Part shown: one piece after another, positions 18,097-26,698 of the stretch
Numbering within the stretch: the stretch's first letter is position 1
How the letters are laid out: each line of letters starts with the position of its first letter
Notes under the pieces: model-generated
The model's database searches: none
What the model was told of the DNA's origin: nothing
Seen by the model: only the letters and a program-made list of their open reading frames with translations
Position numbers and translations under genes: made by a program
From: Candidatus Sulfopaludibacter sp. SbA3
GTDB taxonomy: Bacteria > Acidobacteriota > Terriglobia > Bryobacterales > Bryobacteraceae
NCBI GenBank assembly: GCA_945893365.1
Contig: CAMDED010000014.1
Location: 1-64,000, forward strand
Length of the DNA: 64,000 nucleotides
Direction: 5' to 3'

Positions 18097-19209
18097 ATGA
18101 AGGGCGACGTATTTCCCTCCGAGCACTCGACGCGGCGCGACGCCTCGACCGGCGCACTGGTTCATCAGCTCACGAACCACGCGTCGATCAGTCACGCCAC
18201 TTATTTCCTGCAAAGCTCGTTCACGGCGGACGGCCGGTCGTTGATCTTTGTCTCCTACCGTTCAGAGGGAGCGCAGTTGTTCGAAATCGCACCGTTTCCC
18301 GGCGGTGAGATTCGCCAGTTGACCGGCGGGCCGGCAATCCATCCGTTTTCGCCGGCGATCCACCCTTCGAGTGAGTCCATCTTCTTTGTCCGCGGGGGCT
18401 CGGTTTGGTCGATTGACCGCCGTACTCTCGAAGAGCGCTTGATCATCGAGTTTCCAGGCGTGCAGCTTGGGGAATGCTCGCTGGGCGCGGGCGGCGAGTG
18501 GATCATCGCAGCCTTCAGGCGCGGCGCGCAGAGCGGCATCGCCGCGGGCCGTGCCAACGGCCGCGAGTGGCGAAAGATCCCTTTTCCGCGCACCGTGATC
18601 CATCCGCAATTTCATCCGTTCGAGCCGGAGTGGATCGAGTTTTCAGGCGATCCCGCGCCGCGCATGCACCGCGTCAGGCGCGACGGCACGGGTCTCGAAT
18701 GCCTCTACGAACACGGCAACGACGAGTTCATCGTTCACGAAACTTTCCTGGGCGCGACCGGCGATCTGGTGTTCACGGTTTGGCCGCATGCCCTTTGCCG
18801 CATGGATTGGACCACGCGCGAGCGGCGGACGATCGCGGAGTTCAACGCGTGGCACATCACGCCGAATCGCGCGGGAACGGCGGTACTTTGCGACACCAAT
18901 CATCCGGATGAAGGCATCTGGATTACGGACGTCGCGGCCGGACGCCGCCGTCAGGTGTGTTTGAGCGAATCAAGCAATCGCGGAACGCAGTGGAAGACGT
19001 CGCGATACGCGCTAGCTGAGGATTTCCAAGCGGCCCAGAGCGCAGCCAAGTCCGAAGCGCTGAGTTGGATGGAAGTCGCGACGGACTCCGTATACGGTCC
19101 GCAATGGACTCATCCGCATCCGTCGTTTTCTCCCGATGAAGAGCGGGTCGCCTTCGCGAGCGACCGTAGCGGGCAGACCCAGGTGTACGTCGCCGAAGTC
19201 ACGCCGTAG
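18097..19209 (+). CDS. PL22-like oligogalacturonate lyase (seven-bladed propeller)
   Basis: 370 residues from ATG 18097, which has GGGGTGA at 18086-18092; a GTG at 18076 would overlap the upstream gene and lacks such a site. The fold is a WD40-like/TolB-type propeller (SFTADGRSLIFVSYRSEG, HPSFSPDEERVAFASDRSG). It opens with FPSE...RDASTGALVHQLT, a hallmark of oligogalacturonide lyases. The motif QWTHPHPSF gives Gln, His(+3), His(+5), the spacing of the manganese ligands of family PL22, and another His occurs in AWHITPN. No signal peptide, so it would act on imported pectin oligomers. No other pectin genes are nearby, so the substrate is inferred. Confidence 0.7.
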   Translation: MKGDVFPSEHSTRRDASTGALVHQLTNHASISHATYFLQSSFTADGRSLIFVSYRSEGAQLFEIAPFPGGEIRQLTGGPAIHPFSPAIHPSSESIFFVRGGSVWSIDRRTLEERLIIEFPGVQLGECSLGAGGEWIIAAFRRGAQSGIAAGRANGREWRKIPFPRTVIHPQFHPFEPEWIEFSGDPAPRMHRVRRDGTGLECLYEHGNDEFIVHETFLGATGDLVFTVWPHALCRMDWTTRERRTIAEFNAWHITPNRAGTAVLCDTNHPDEGIWITDVAAGRRRQVCLSESSNRGTQWKTSRYALAEDFQAAQSAAKSEALSWMEVATDSVYGPQWTHPHPSFSPDEERVAFASDRSGQTQVYVAEVTP

Positions 19210-19237
19210 GACGACCGGCGAACGGGCGGCGTGCGAC

Positions 19238-19630
19238 TTACCGTTTCTTCATCCACTCGGCAAAGGCGTGCGGGGCGGCCATCGTGGACAGGCGGCTCTG
19301 CCGTACCAGCGCCCACTCGCCAAACAGGTGGGACTCCTTGATCTCGCGCAACGTCACGGGAGTGTCAAGCCGCCGCACGAACTCAAAATCCACCACCGTC
19401 AGCTTTTCGTTCTTCGGATCCGGTCGCGGCTCGGAGGCCACCTTCGCAATGCCGACAATCTTCGCGTCGCTCATGCTGTGATAAACGTAGACCGTGTCGC
19501 CCGGCTTCATTTCGCGGATCGCGCGCAAGGCCTGCGGATTCTTCACCCCGTCCCAGACGGTCTTCCCGTCCCGCTCCAGGTCGTCGATCGAATAAGTCTC
19601 GGGGTCGGTCTTGGCAAGGAAATATTTCAT
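19238..19630 (-). CDS. EVE-domain protein
   Basis: 130 residues consisting of one EVE domain: starts MKYFLAKTDPETYSIDDLE and contains WDGVKNPQALRAIREMKPGD, VYVYHS, GIAKV and a conserved LREIK..HLF..W.LVRQSRLS end. EVE domains are PUA-like folds proposed to read modified nucleobases in DNA or RNA. It is the last gene of a minus-strand operon, its ATG overlapping the stop of the epimerase gene by 4 bases. Confidence 0.88.
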   Translation of the reverse strand: MKYFLAKTDPETYSIDDLERDGKTVWDGVKNPQALRAIREMKPGDTVYVYHSMSDAKIVGIAKVASEPRPDPKNEKLTVVDFEFVRRLDTPVTLREIKESHLFGEWALVRQSRLSTMAAPHAFAEWMKKR

Positions 19631-20493
19631 AAGAGATTTTTAAGAGCTGCTTCTACCCGATCGTAGCGGAACTTGTAGCCGCTTTCCCGCGCCACAACGG
19701 GCAGCACGCGCTGGCTACCCAGAAGGACCTGCGCCATTTCTCCAAAAAGCGCGCGCAGGGCGAACGCGGGCACGGGGAAAATTGCGGGGCGGCTAATCGC
19801 CGAAGCCAATTTCGCGGTGAAGTCCGCGTTGGTCACCGGAACCGGCGCCGTGCCGTTCATCACGCCCTTCAGCGGCTGTTCCACTGCGTGGCGGATCAAG
19901 CCGGCGAGATCGTCGACGTGAATCCAGCTCATCCACTGACGGCCCGAGCCGAGCCGTCCGCCCACACAAGCCTTGAACGGCGGCAACATTTTGGGCAGAG
20001 CGCCGCCTTCGCGGCCGAGGACCACGCCGATGCGCAGCTTCACCACTCGCATTCCCAGCGCTTCGGCGAGGCCCGCCTCCTTTTCCCATGCGACGCAAAC
20101 ATCGGTAAGAAATCCCTCTCCGGGGGCGGACGACTCCGTCAGGACTTCATCGCCGCGCGAACCATAAATGCCGATCGCCGACGCGCACACAAGCACAGAG
20201 GGTCGCGGCGAGGCTATCGAGAGTCCCTGAATCAGGTGTCTTGTCCCGCGAACGCGGCTCTCGCGGATCCGGGCTTTTGCCTCGGCGCTCCAGCGCTGTG
20301 CGACCGGCTCCCCCGCCAAATGCACCACGGCGTCCATTCCCGCAAGGCTCTCGGCCGGCGGCTCTCCGGCCATGGGGTCCCACCGCATGGCCGACGTGCG
20401 TCCCAGAGCACAGACGCTGTGTCCCGATCCTTCAAGAGCGCTCCTCAATCGCCTGCCGATAAATCCGCTCGCTCCGGTAATCGTGATCTTCAT
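19627..20493 (-). CDS. TIGR01777 / YfcH-type NAD(P)-dependent epimerase
   Basis: 288 residues, an extended short-chain dehydrogenase. The nucleotide-binding GASGFIGRRL is at residues 7-16, followed by DAVVHLAGEP, SASAIGIYG-like CASAIGIYGSRG, GEGFLTDVCVAWE and the family's C-terminal RVLPVVARESGYKFRY. The substrate is unknown for the family. Its stop overlaps the EVE start and its ATG overlaps the photolyase stop, each by 4 bases, so translation is probably coupled. TIGR01777 genes next to photolyases are a recurrent arrangement. Confidence 0.88.
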   Translation of the reverse strand: MKITITGASGFIGRRLRSALEGSGHSVCALGRTSAMRWDPMAGEPPAESLAGMDAVVHLAGEPVAQRWSAEAKARIRESRVRGTRHLIQGLSIASPRPSVLVCASAIGIYGSRGDEVLTESSAPGEGFLTDVCVAWEKEAGLAEALGMRVVKLRIGVVLGREGGALPKMLPPFKACVGGRLGSGRQWMSWIHVDDLAGLIRHAVEQPLKGVMNGTAPVPVTNADFTAKLASAISRPAIFPVPAFALRALFGEMAQVLLGSQRVLPVVARESGYKFRYDRVEAALKNLL

Positions 20494-21818
20494 GCGCTAC
20501 GCTCCAGCTCGCGAATCTCGCGGATGTACGCCGCCGTGTCCGTCTTGCGTATCATGCCGTCGAGCGACATATACCGAATCATCCCAAATATAGGACGTTC
20601 CCGCCAAGGACGGTCGTGCAGACCAAAACACCACAGGATGTTCGTATAAGTGTTCGGATCGCGTCCGTCGAGCGCCCAACGGTCATGGATGTAGAGCATG
20701 GTTTCAAGGGCGTCCGCGCACGTCGCCGACCACTCGATGATCTTCTTGCCCCAGTACATGCGGTAGTACCCGTGAATTACGCCTTCGACCAGCATTTCCC
20801 GCTGGCACGCATTCCACAACTCGTCGTGAGTTTCGGCGCGCGCGAACCGATCGCGATCGTAGACGTAAGGCCGCTCGTCGGCGGCATGTTCCACCAGCGT
20901 CGCCTGGGCCCAATGGGGCAGGCTCGTCAGGGAGCGCGGGTTTTCCGCAAAGCGCGCGAAGTTATGCGCCAACTCGCGGCGAACGATGAGCTCTTCCTGG
21001 AACGCGGGCTCGCTTCGCGTCGCGAGCGCCACCTCAAGGGCTGAAATGTGGCCGAAGCGAAGGTAGGGGCTCAGGCACGAATTGGCGTGTTTCGAAGGCT
21101 CGTTCCGCAACGTGGCGTACCGGTTGATACTGTGCTCCACGAAATGAGCCAGGCGCCTTTCGGCTTCGAGAACTCCTCCGCGGATGGAGAGCGATGGTTT
21201 CACGGAATGATCGATTTCGCACGCGGCAACCATCCGCGGGATGTCAACCACGGTCACGGCAGGGCATGCGCCTCTCGGGTAACGCTGCTTCAAGCGCACG
21301 GGTTCCATTGGAGCGAGGTAGTGCGGAAGCATTCGCGCGATTTTGGGGCGAATGGAATACGCCGCATACTCGCGCTTTTCGAACATGCCGATAGGAACGA
21401 TGCAACTGGATTCGACGGCGACGGCCGCCACAGGCAGGTCGAGGTCGAGGGAGAATAGCTCCGGATCGTCGTCGGTGACCAGAGCAGCGGCCGAAGCGGC
21501 GGCGCGGGGAAGAGCGCTCGGCTCCGATCGCTTTCGTCCGAAGTGAAATTCATACCCGCACCCCAGAGCCTTGAGTCGGCGCGCGGTTTCCGGTACGCCT
21601 TCGAGCGCAAATGTGTGCATCCGGTCGTTGGCGGAGAGTCCCTCGCAGGTGAGCTCCTCGAAGCAAAGCAGTGGCAGGCCCAAGTCGTTCGCCCACCCCG
21701 CCGCGTAGGAGAGGGCGTGGTTCCACTGCGCCCGCCGGTTCCTCCGCATCCAGTACAAGACATACCGCGCGTCCGGATGGACGGGGGCGTCGTTCAATCT
21801 GCGCACGCGCTCTTCCAC
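20490..21818 (-). CDS. phr: Class II CPD photolyase
   Basis: 442 residues. The N-terminal antenna-type domain begins RYVLYWMRRNRRAQWNHAL, as in class II deoxyribodipyrimidine photolyases. The C-terminal FAD domain includes LSPYLRFGHIS, YYRMYWGKKIIEW, DGRDPNTYTNILWCFG and HDRPWRERPIFGMIRYM, all class II hallmarks. It repairs UV-induced cyclobutane pyrimidine dimers using light. It is the first gene of the operon photolyase-epimerase-EVE and is divergent from the radical SAM gene with 48 bp between them. Confidence 0.93.
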   Translation of the reverse strand: MEERVRRLNDAPVHPDARYVLYWMRRNRRAQWNHALSYAAGWANDLGLPLLCFEELTCEGLSANDRMHTFALEGVPETARRLKALGCGYEFHFGRKRSEPSALPRAAASAAALVTDDDPELFSLDLDLPVAAVAVESSCIVPIGMFEKREYAAYSIRPKIARMLPHYLAPMEPVRLKQRYPRGACPAVTVVDIPRMVAACEIDHSVKPSLSIRGGVLEAERRLAHFVEHSINRYATLRNEPSKHANSCLSPYLRFGHISALEVALATRSEPAFQEELIVRRELAHNFARFAENPRSLTSLPHWAQATLVEHAADERPYVYDRDRFARAETHDELWNACQREMLVEGVIHGYYRMYWGKKIIEWSATCADALETMLYIHDRWALDGRDPNTYTNILWCFGLHDRPWRERPIFGMIRYMSLDGMIRKTDTAAYIREIRELERSA

Positions 21819-21866
21819 GGCTAATTAATTATGGGCCTTACGGCGCCGGCCTTACAATAGAGTGAC

Positions 21867-23003
21867 ATGCCGCGAGCCTGGAACCGCGCGAAATTGCTAT
21901 GGGGGTACCTGACGCGCCGGACTTCGCTCAGCGGACTTCCGGTCGAGTATATCGTCGAAACCACGGCCAAATGCAACCTTTACTGCCCCATGTGCCCGCG
22001 TGAAACGCACAAACAGCCGAAGGCCGACATGGCGGACGAAATCTTTCACAGGCTGGTGGCGGAATCGGGCAAGACCGCCGAACACATGATGCTCATCGGC
22101 CTGGGCGAGCCGTTCATGGACCCCAAAATCTTCGACCGGATCGAGTATTGCGAACGCCACAACATCTCGACCCTGCTATCGACCAACGGCACTTTTCTGG
22201 ATGAAAAGATGGCGGAGCGTCTACTCGCGACGCCGCTTGAACACATCACTCTCAGCTTCGACGGCGCGACGAAGGAGAGTTTTGAGTTTTACCGGAAGGG
22301 CGCGCGCTTCGAAAAGGTCCGCGATAACTTTGTCCGTTTCGCGCGAATGAAGAAGGATCGCGGCGCAAGCATTCAGATCGTGGTCCAGATGGTCCGGATG
22401 GAACGCAATGCCGGCGAAGTGGAGGACTTTCGCGCTTTCTGGAGGGCCGTGCCGGGAGTCGATCAAGTCCGGGTCAAGGAAGACGAGACCAACCTGATGC
22501 GTCCCGGCGCGGGCCACGCGGCTTCGGAATGGAAGCACCCTTGCCACTACTTGTGGCGCGGCCCGATGTATGTGAAGCAGGACGGCAACGTTTACCCATG
22601 CTGCCAGAGCTACATGCTGGATGGCGCGCCGCTCGGCAATATCGGCGAAACGCCGCTCGGCGAGATCTGGAATTCGGACGGCATGCGAAGGATGCGGGAG
22701 CTGCACGTAGCTGGGCGCGCGACCGAAATCGACATCTGCTCACGGTGCTGCACAACGATTCCACACCCGCTACTGGTTGCCGGCAGCCTGCTGTTTCATG
22801 GGAAGACGGTGCGTCGCCTCTTACCCTTTGTCGAGCGGCTGGTTTACCTTACAGGGCTACCGGGCCGCTTGCTGAATCCGCCGAAACCGGCGCCGCGAAT
22901 CGACGAGCTGGTTCAGATCGGCGGCGAGAACGGGCATTCGCCTCCCGGCAATTCGCCTTCTGGCAATTCGTCCTCTGGCAAAGGCGGGCGGGACCAGCTA
23001 TAA
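21867..23003 (+). CDS. Radical SAM / SPASM domain protein
   Basis: 378 residues. The [4Fe-4S]-AdoMet motif is KCNLYCPMCPRE (CxxxCxxC, residues about 36-43), followed by MLIGLGEPFMDP and LSTNGTFL. The C-terminal SPASM-type region has CHYLWRGPMYVKQDGNVYPC, CQSY and ICSRCC, giving auxiliary cluster ligands. Reaction unknown: such proteins modify peptides or act in cofactor pathways, and no precursor peptide is evident nearby. The C-terminus is a Gly/Ser/Pro/Asn tail encoded by a 15-bp repeat. A TACAAT hexamer at 21853-21858 lies eight nt before the ATG. Confidence 0.88.
   Translation: MPRAWNRAKLLWGYLTRRTSLSGLPVEYIVETTAKCNLYCPMCPRETHKQPKADMADEIFHRLVAESGKTAEHMMLIGLGEPFMDPKIFDRIEYCERHNISTLLSTNGTFLDEKMAERLLATPLEHITLSFDGATKESFEFYRKGARFEKVRDNFVRFARMKKDRGASIQIVVQMVRMERNAGEVEDFRAFWRAVPGVDQVRVKEDETNLMRPGAGHAASEWKHPCHYLWRGPMYVKQDGNVYPCCQSYMLDGAPLGNIGETPLGEIWNSDGMRRMRELHVAGRATEIDICSRCCTTIPHPLLVAGSLLFHGKTVRRLLPFVERLVYLTGLPGRLLNPPKPAPRIDELVQIGGENGHSPPGNSPSGNSSSGKGGRDQL
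22935..22982 (+). repeat. Imperfect 15-bp tandem repeat, about three copies
   Basis: Unit CAATTCGCCTTCTGG with variants, encoding a GNSPSG-like pattern at the C-terminus of the radical SAM protein. Copy number could vary between strains because it sits in a disordered tail. Confidence 0.6.
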
Positions 23004-23004
23004 T
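22999..23004 (+). promoter_or_regulatory. TATAAT box for yceD-rpmF-plsX
   Basis: A perfect -10 hexamer overlapping the stop codon of the radical SAM gene, 32 nt before yceD. The -35 region is poor (around 22976-22981). Confidence 0.35.
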
Positions 23005-23036
23005 CGAAAAACCGCCACTTTCCAACAGTATCCTTT

Positions 23037-23582
23037 ATGTTCCTCAGTGTTAAGGAGATGGAGATCCGGAAGGTCCGTTTCGACGAGACCGTTCCACCCG
23101 GGAAGATCGATTATTCCCGCGCCGACGTCCGTCAGATCTCGCCATTGGTCGCCGTCGGCTCGGCGGTGATGGTGGAGAACGCCGAAGGCGAGGTCCATAT
23201 CACGGGCAAGTTCAAGGTGGATTTGGAGGCCGATTGCGACCGCTGTCTCGGCCGCGCGAGTTTCCCGATCGAATCCGCTTTCGACCTGTTCTACATGCCC
23301 GCTCCCTCCGCCAAACCCGAGCACCATCACCGCAGTCCCCGCGAAGAGGAAATCGAACTGGACGAGGGAGAATCCGAGGTCGGTTTCTACGAAGGTTCCG
23401 GACTTGAGCTGAACGATGTTCTGCTGGAACAGATCCTGCTCGCTCTCCCCATGCAACGAATTTGCAAGGAAGACTGCCTCGGGATCTGCCCGGTTTGCGG
23501 CCGGAACCGCAATGAAACGTCTTGTTCCTGCCGCGAGAAGCCGGCGGACGACCGCTGGAAAGCGCTCCGCGATCTGAAGTAA
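23037..23582 (+). CDS. yceD: YceD/DUF177 family protein
   Basis: 181 residues. The family's conserved DCDRCLG occurs near residue 67 and a second Cys-rich motif CKEDCLGICPVCGRNRNE near the C-terminus. YceD proteins are encoded just before rpmF in many bacteria and have been linked to 23S rRNA accumulation. Here the order yceD-rpmF-plsX is kept, with 23 bp to rpmF. An alternative start at 23058 would have AAGGAG directly adjoining the ATG, which is too close, so 23037 is preferred. Confidence 0.88.
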   Translation: MFLSVKEMEIRKVRFDETVPPGKIDYSRADVRQISPLVAVGSAVMVENAEGEVHITGKFKVDLEADCDRCLGRASFPIESAFDLFYMPAPSAKPEHHHRSPREEEIELDEGESEVGFYEGSGLELNDVLLEQILLALPMQRICKEDCLGICPVCGRNRNETSCSCREKPADDRWKALRDLK

Positions 23583-23605
23583 ACTGTTACAGTTAAGAGA
23601 GAAAC

Positions 23606-23788
23606 ATGCCGAATCCAAAACGCAGACACTCGCAGGCCCGCACGTCCAAGAGGCGCGCCCACGACAGCCTCAAGAAACAGGGCCTTTCCGAATGCCCAAC
23701 CTGCCACGAACAGAAATTGCCGCACCGCGTGTGCCCTCATTGCGGCCAGTACAAGGGTCGAGAGGTAATCGAAGTAGCACAGGCGTAG
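23606..23788 (+). CDS. rpmF: Ribosomal protein bL32
   Basis: 60 residues, typical size. It starts MPNPKRRHSQARTSKRRAHD and has a zinc-ribbon type pair of CxxC motifs (CPTCHEQKLPHRVCPHCG). It is a structural protein of the 50S subunit. It lies between yceD and plsX; AGAGAG-like sequence precedes the ATG. Confidence 0.97.
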   Translation: MPNPKRRHSQARTSKRRAHDSLKKQGLSECPTCHEQKLPHRVCPHCGQYKGREVIEVAQA

Positions 23789-23797
23789 CGCACGCAT

Positions 23798-24826
23798 ATG
23801 CCAGGCGCGACCATTGCATTGGATGCCATGGGCGCCGACCACGCGCCAAGACCTGAAGTCGAGGGCGCGATTCGGGCAGCCAAGGACCACGGCATCAGGG
23901 TCATTCTGGTTGGACGTGAGGAAGTGGTGCGCCGCGAGTTGGCGCTGCACGACGGCTGGGAGTCGCTCCCCATCGAAATCCATCACGCAAGCGAGTTCAT
24001 CACCATGGAGGACAGCGCGGCGAAAGCCGTGAGGTCCAAGCGCGATAGCTCGATGCGCGTGGCATCGCGCCTGGTGCGCGAAGGGGCCGCCCAGGGCTTC
24101 GTGTCGGCCGGTAATACCGGAGCGGTTATGGCTACGGCAAAGATGGTGCAGGGCGTGGTCCCGGGCGTCGAGCGCCCTGCGTTGGGCGGCGCCTTCCCCA
24201 CGCTCAAGAACCCCGTTCTGATGCTCGACGTGGGGGCGAATGTGGATTGCACGCCGCGAATGCTGGCTCAGTTCGCGGTGATGGGCGAGATCTATTCGCG
24301 AATCATTCTGCATTGCGAGAGCCCGCGGGTCGCACTGCTTTCGATCGGCGAAGAAGAGCACAAGGGCAACGAATTGACCCGCGCCGCAATGGCGCTGCTG
24401 AAGACGCTGCCCATCAATTTCATCGGCAACATCGAAGGCAGCGACATGTACGCCGGAAAGGCCGACGTCATCGTCTGCGATGGTTTTATCGGCAATGTTG
24501 CGCTTAAAGTGAGCGAGGGGCTGGCGGAGATGATTCGCAGCATGCTGCGCGAATCGTTCGAGGCGTCGGTCACGCGGAAGATCGGCTACATTTTATCCAG
24601 AAGCGGTTTTGTCGATTTCCGGAAGCGGGTCGACTATTCCGAATACGGCGGCGCTCCGCTGATCGGCGTTCAGGGCGTCTGCATCATTTGTCACGGGCGG
24701 TCGAATGCAAATGCGATCAAGAACGCCATTCGCGTCGCCGCCGAATTTTCGACCGGCAACATCAACCTGCAAATTGAGAACGGACTGCGCTCATGGTCTC
24801 GGGAGAAGATAGCGCAGCCGATTTGA
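23798..24826 (+). CDS. plsX: Phosphate acyltransferase PlsX
   Basis: 342 residues. Converts acyl-ACP to acyl-phosphate, the first step of phosphatidic acid synthesis by the PlsX/PlsY route. Family motifs: [12 protein letters not shown] at the N-terminus, [23 protein letters not shown], and [20 protein letters not shown]. Cytoplasmic, peripheral. It begins 9 bp after rpmF and is followed within 12 bp by dsbD. Confidence 0.96.
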   Translation: MPGATIALDAMGADHAPRPEVEGAIRAAKDHGIRVILVGREEVVRRELALHDGWESLPIEIHHASEFITMEDSAAKAVRSKRDSSMRVASRLVREGAAQGFVSAGNTGAVMATAKMVQGVVPGVERPALGGAFPTLKNPVLMLDVGANVDCTPRMLAQFAVMGEIYSRIILHCESPRVALLSIGEEEHKGNELTRAAMALLKTLPINFIGNIEGSDMYAGKADVIVCDGFIGNVALKVSEGLAEMIRSMLRESFEASVTRKIGYILSRSGFVDFRKRVDYSEYGGAPLIGVQGVCIICHGRSNANAIKNAIRVAAEFSTGNINLQIENGLRSWSREKIAQPI

Positions 24827-24838
24827 CATCAACCTTGC

Positions 24839-26698
24839 ATGAAGCGCTCCGCCTTGATCTTCGCAATTCTGGCGCTGCCCGCGGTCGCGCAAAAGCTCGA
24901 TCCGGTCACCTGGGCCATGTCCCTGACTCCGGCGAAAGCCGCGCCGGGATCGAAGACTTTGGCGCGCGTTTCCGCGAAGATTGAGCCTGGCTGGCACCTT
25001 TACTCGCTGAGCGTTCCGAAACCGATTCGCGCAACCGCGGTTTTCGTGGAGCATGAATCGGTGGCTTCGTCGTCCCTCTATTTTCAGGCGCCGAAGCGCG
25101 CTTTCGATCCCAATTTCGGCTTTGACACGGAAACCTACGAGAACTCCGCCGAGTTCCTGGTGGAGCTTGAGTTGAAACGAGATGCCCAAGCCGGGCCGGT
25201 TGAAATTACGGCGCGGGCCCGCTATCAGACCTGCAACGATAAGATGTGCCTTCCACCGGTTACTCGCACGATGACGGCGGCTCTTACGCTCGATGCGGCT
25301 ACGCCCGCCGCGGACGTAACGATTCCGGCGGGATTTTCGAAGTACGTCTCCGGCGCCCCGCGGGCGTCCGCGCCCGGCCAAGCTCCGAAAACCGCCGGGG
25401 CCGAAGGGATGGGAGAATTCCTTGGAATCGCGTTCGGCTTCGGCCTTTTGGCGATCTTTACGCCCTGCGTGTTCCCGATGATTCCAATCACGATGTCCTA
25501 CTTCCTGAACAAACCCCAGGGAGGCAGGGCGGCCAGCCTGATCGACGCGAGCGTATTTTGCCTGGGAATCGTCGCGCTCTTTACTTCGCTCGGGATTGCC
25601 GCGACCGCCCTGCTGGGTCCTTTCGGCATAGTCCTGATAGGCTCGAACGTCTGGGTAAACACGTTCATTTCCATCGTTTTCCTCGTTTTCGGCCTGAGCT
25701 TGCTGGGAGCGTTCGAGCTTACGATACCCTCGTCGATCCTGACCCGGCTCGACGGCGCTTCTCAGCGTGGAGGGTTCGGTGGGACGCTCCTGATGGGACT
25801 TACGTTTTCGCTCACGGCGTTTGCCTGCGTCGGCCCATTCGTGGGACCGCTGCTCGCGGCGTCGGTCACCGGCGGCAAACTCCGTCCGGTTCTCGGTATG
25901 ACGTCGTTCGCCTCCGGACTCGCGCTTCCCTTCTTTCTGCTCGCCGTGTTTCCGGCATACCTCAAGCGTCTGCCGAGAAGCGGCGCTTGGATGGCGCGCG
26001 TCAAGATCGTGATGGGCTTCCTGATTCTGGCGACGATGCTCAAGTACGCGAGCGGCGTCGACCAGGTGATGCAGTGGGGGTTCCTCACAAGGGAGCGTTT
26101 CCTGGCGGCGTGGGTCGTCTTGTTCGCCATGGCCGGCCTCTATCTGCTCGGCTTCCTGCGTCTCGAGGGCATCAAGCCCGACGACACGTTGGGCGTACCG
26201 CGGCTCCTCATTGGAACGGCGTTCCTGATCTTCGCGATGAGCCTCATTCCCGGGATGTTCGGCGGGGCGCTGGGAGAGTTGGACGCTTATGTGCCGCTCT
26301 CCGCGAAGAGCGCGGCTTCACCCGGCGCGGAAGCCGGTCTGGTATGGACGAAGAATCAATACCGGGAGGCGCTCGACCGGGCGAAACGGGAAGGTAAGCT
26401 CGTCTTCGTGAATTTCACGGGATACGCCTGCACCAATTGCCATTGGATGAAGGCCAACATGTTCCCGCGCCCCGAAATAGCCGCCGCGATGAAGGAGTTT
26501 GTACTGGTGGAACTCTACACGGACGGCACCGACGGCGCTTCGCGCGCGAATCAGGAGCTCGAAGAGAGCAAGTTCTCGACCATTGCGATACCGTTTTACG
26601 CGATTCTCGATGCGGACGAGAAGGTCGTCGCCACGTTTCCCGGTCTCACCAAAAAGCCACAGGAGTTCCTGGCGTTTCTCAGGACGCCGGCGTCATGA
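24839..26698 (+). CDS. dsbD: Thiol:disulfide interchange protein DsbD
   Basis: 619 residues. It passes reducing power from cytoplasmic thioredoxin across the membrane to periplasmic disulfide isomerases or cytochrome-c maturation. Signal peptide, then the N-terminal alpha domain with its Cys pair (YQTCNDKMCLPP). The transmembrane domain has TPCVFPMIP and, in a later helix, FACVGPFVGP, so both membrane cysteines are present. The C-terminal thioredoxin-like domain has GYACTNCHWMK near residue 530. Complete three-domain protein. Its TGA overlaps the ATG of the M28 peptidase gene. Confidence 0.93.
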   Translation: MKRSALIFAILALPAVAQKLDPVTWAMSLTPAKAAPGSKTLARVSAKIEPGWHLYSLSVPKPIRATAVFVEHESVASSSLYFQAPKRAFDPNFGFDTETYENSAEFLVELELKRDAQAGPVEITARARYQTCNDKMCLPPVTRTMTAALTLDAATPAADVTIPAGFSKYVSGAPRASAPGQAPKTAGAEGMGEFLGIAFGFGLLAIFTPCVFPMIPITMSYFLNKPQGGRAASLIDASVFCLGIVALFTSLGIAATALLGPFGIVLIGSNVWVNTFISIVFLVFGLSLLGAFELTIPSSILTRLDGASQRGGFGGTLLMGLTFSLTAFACVGPFVGPLLAASVTGGKLRPVLGMTSFASGLALPFFLLAVFPAYLKRLPRSGAWMARVKIVMGFLILATMLKYASGVDQVMQWGFLTRERFLAAWVVLFAMAGLYLLGFLRLEGIKPDDTLGVPRLLIGTAFLIFAMSLIPGMFGGALGELDAYVPLSAKSAASPGAEAGLVWTKNQYREALDRAKREGKLVFVNFTGYACTNCHWMKANMFPRPEIAAAMKEFVLVELYTDGTDGASRANQELEESKFSTIAIPFYAILDADEKVVATFPGLTKKPQEFLAFLRTPAS

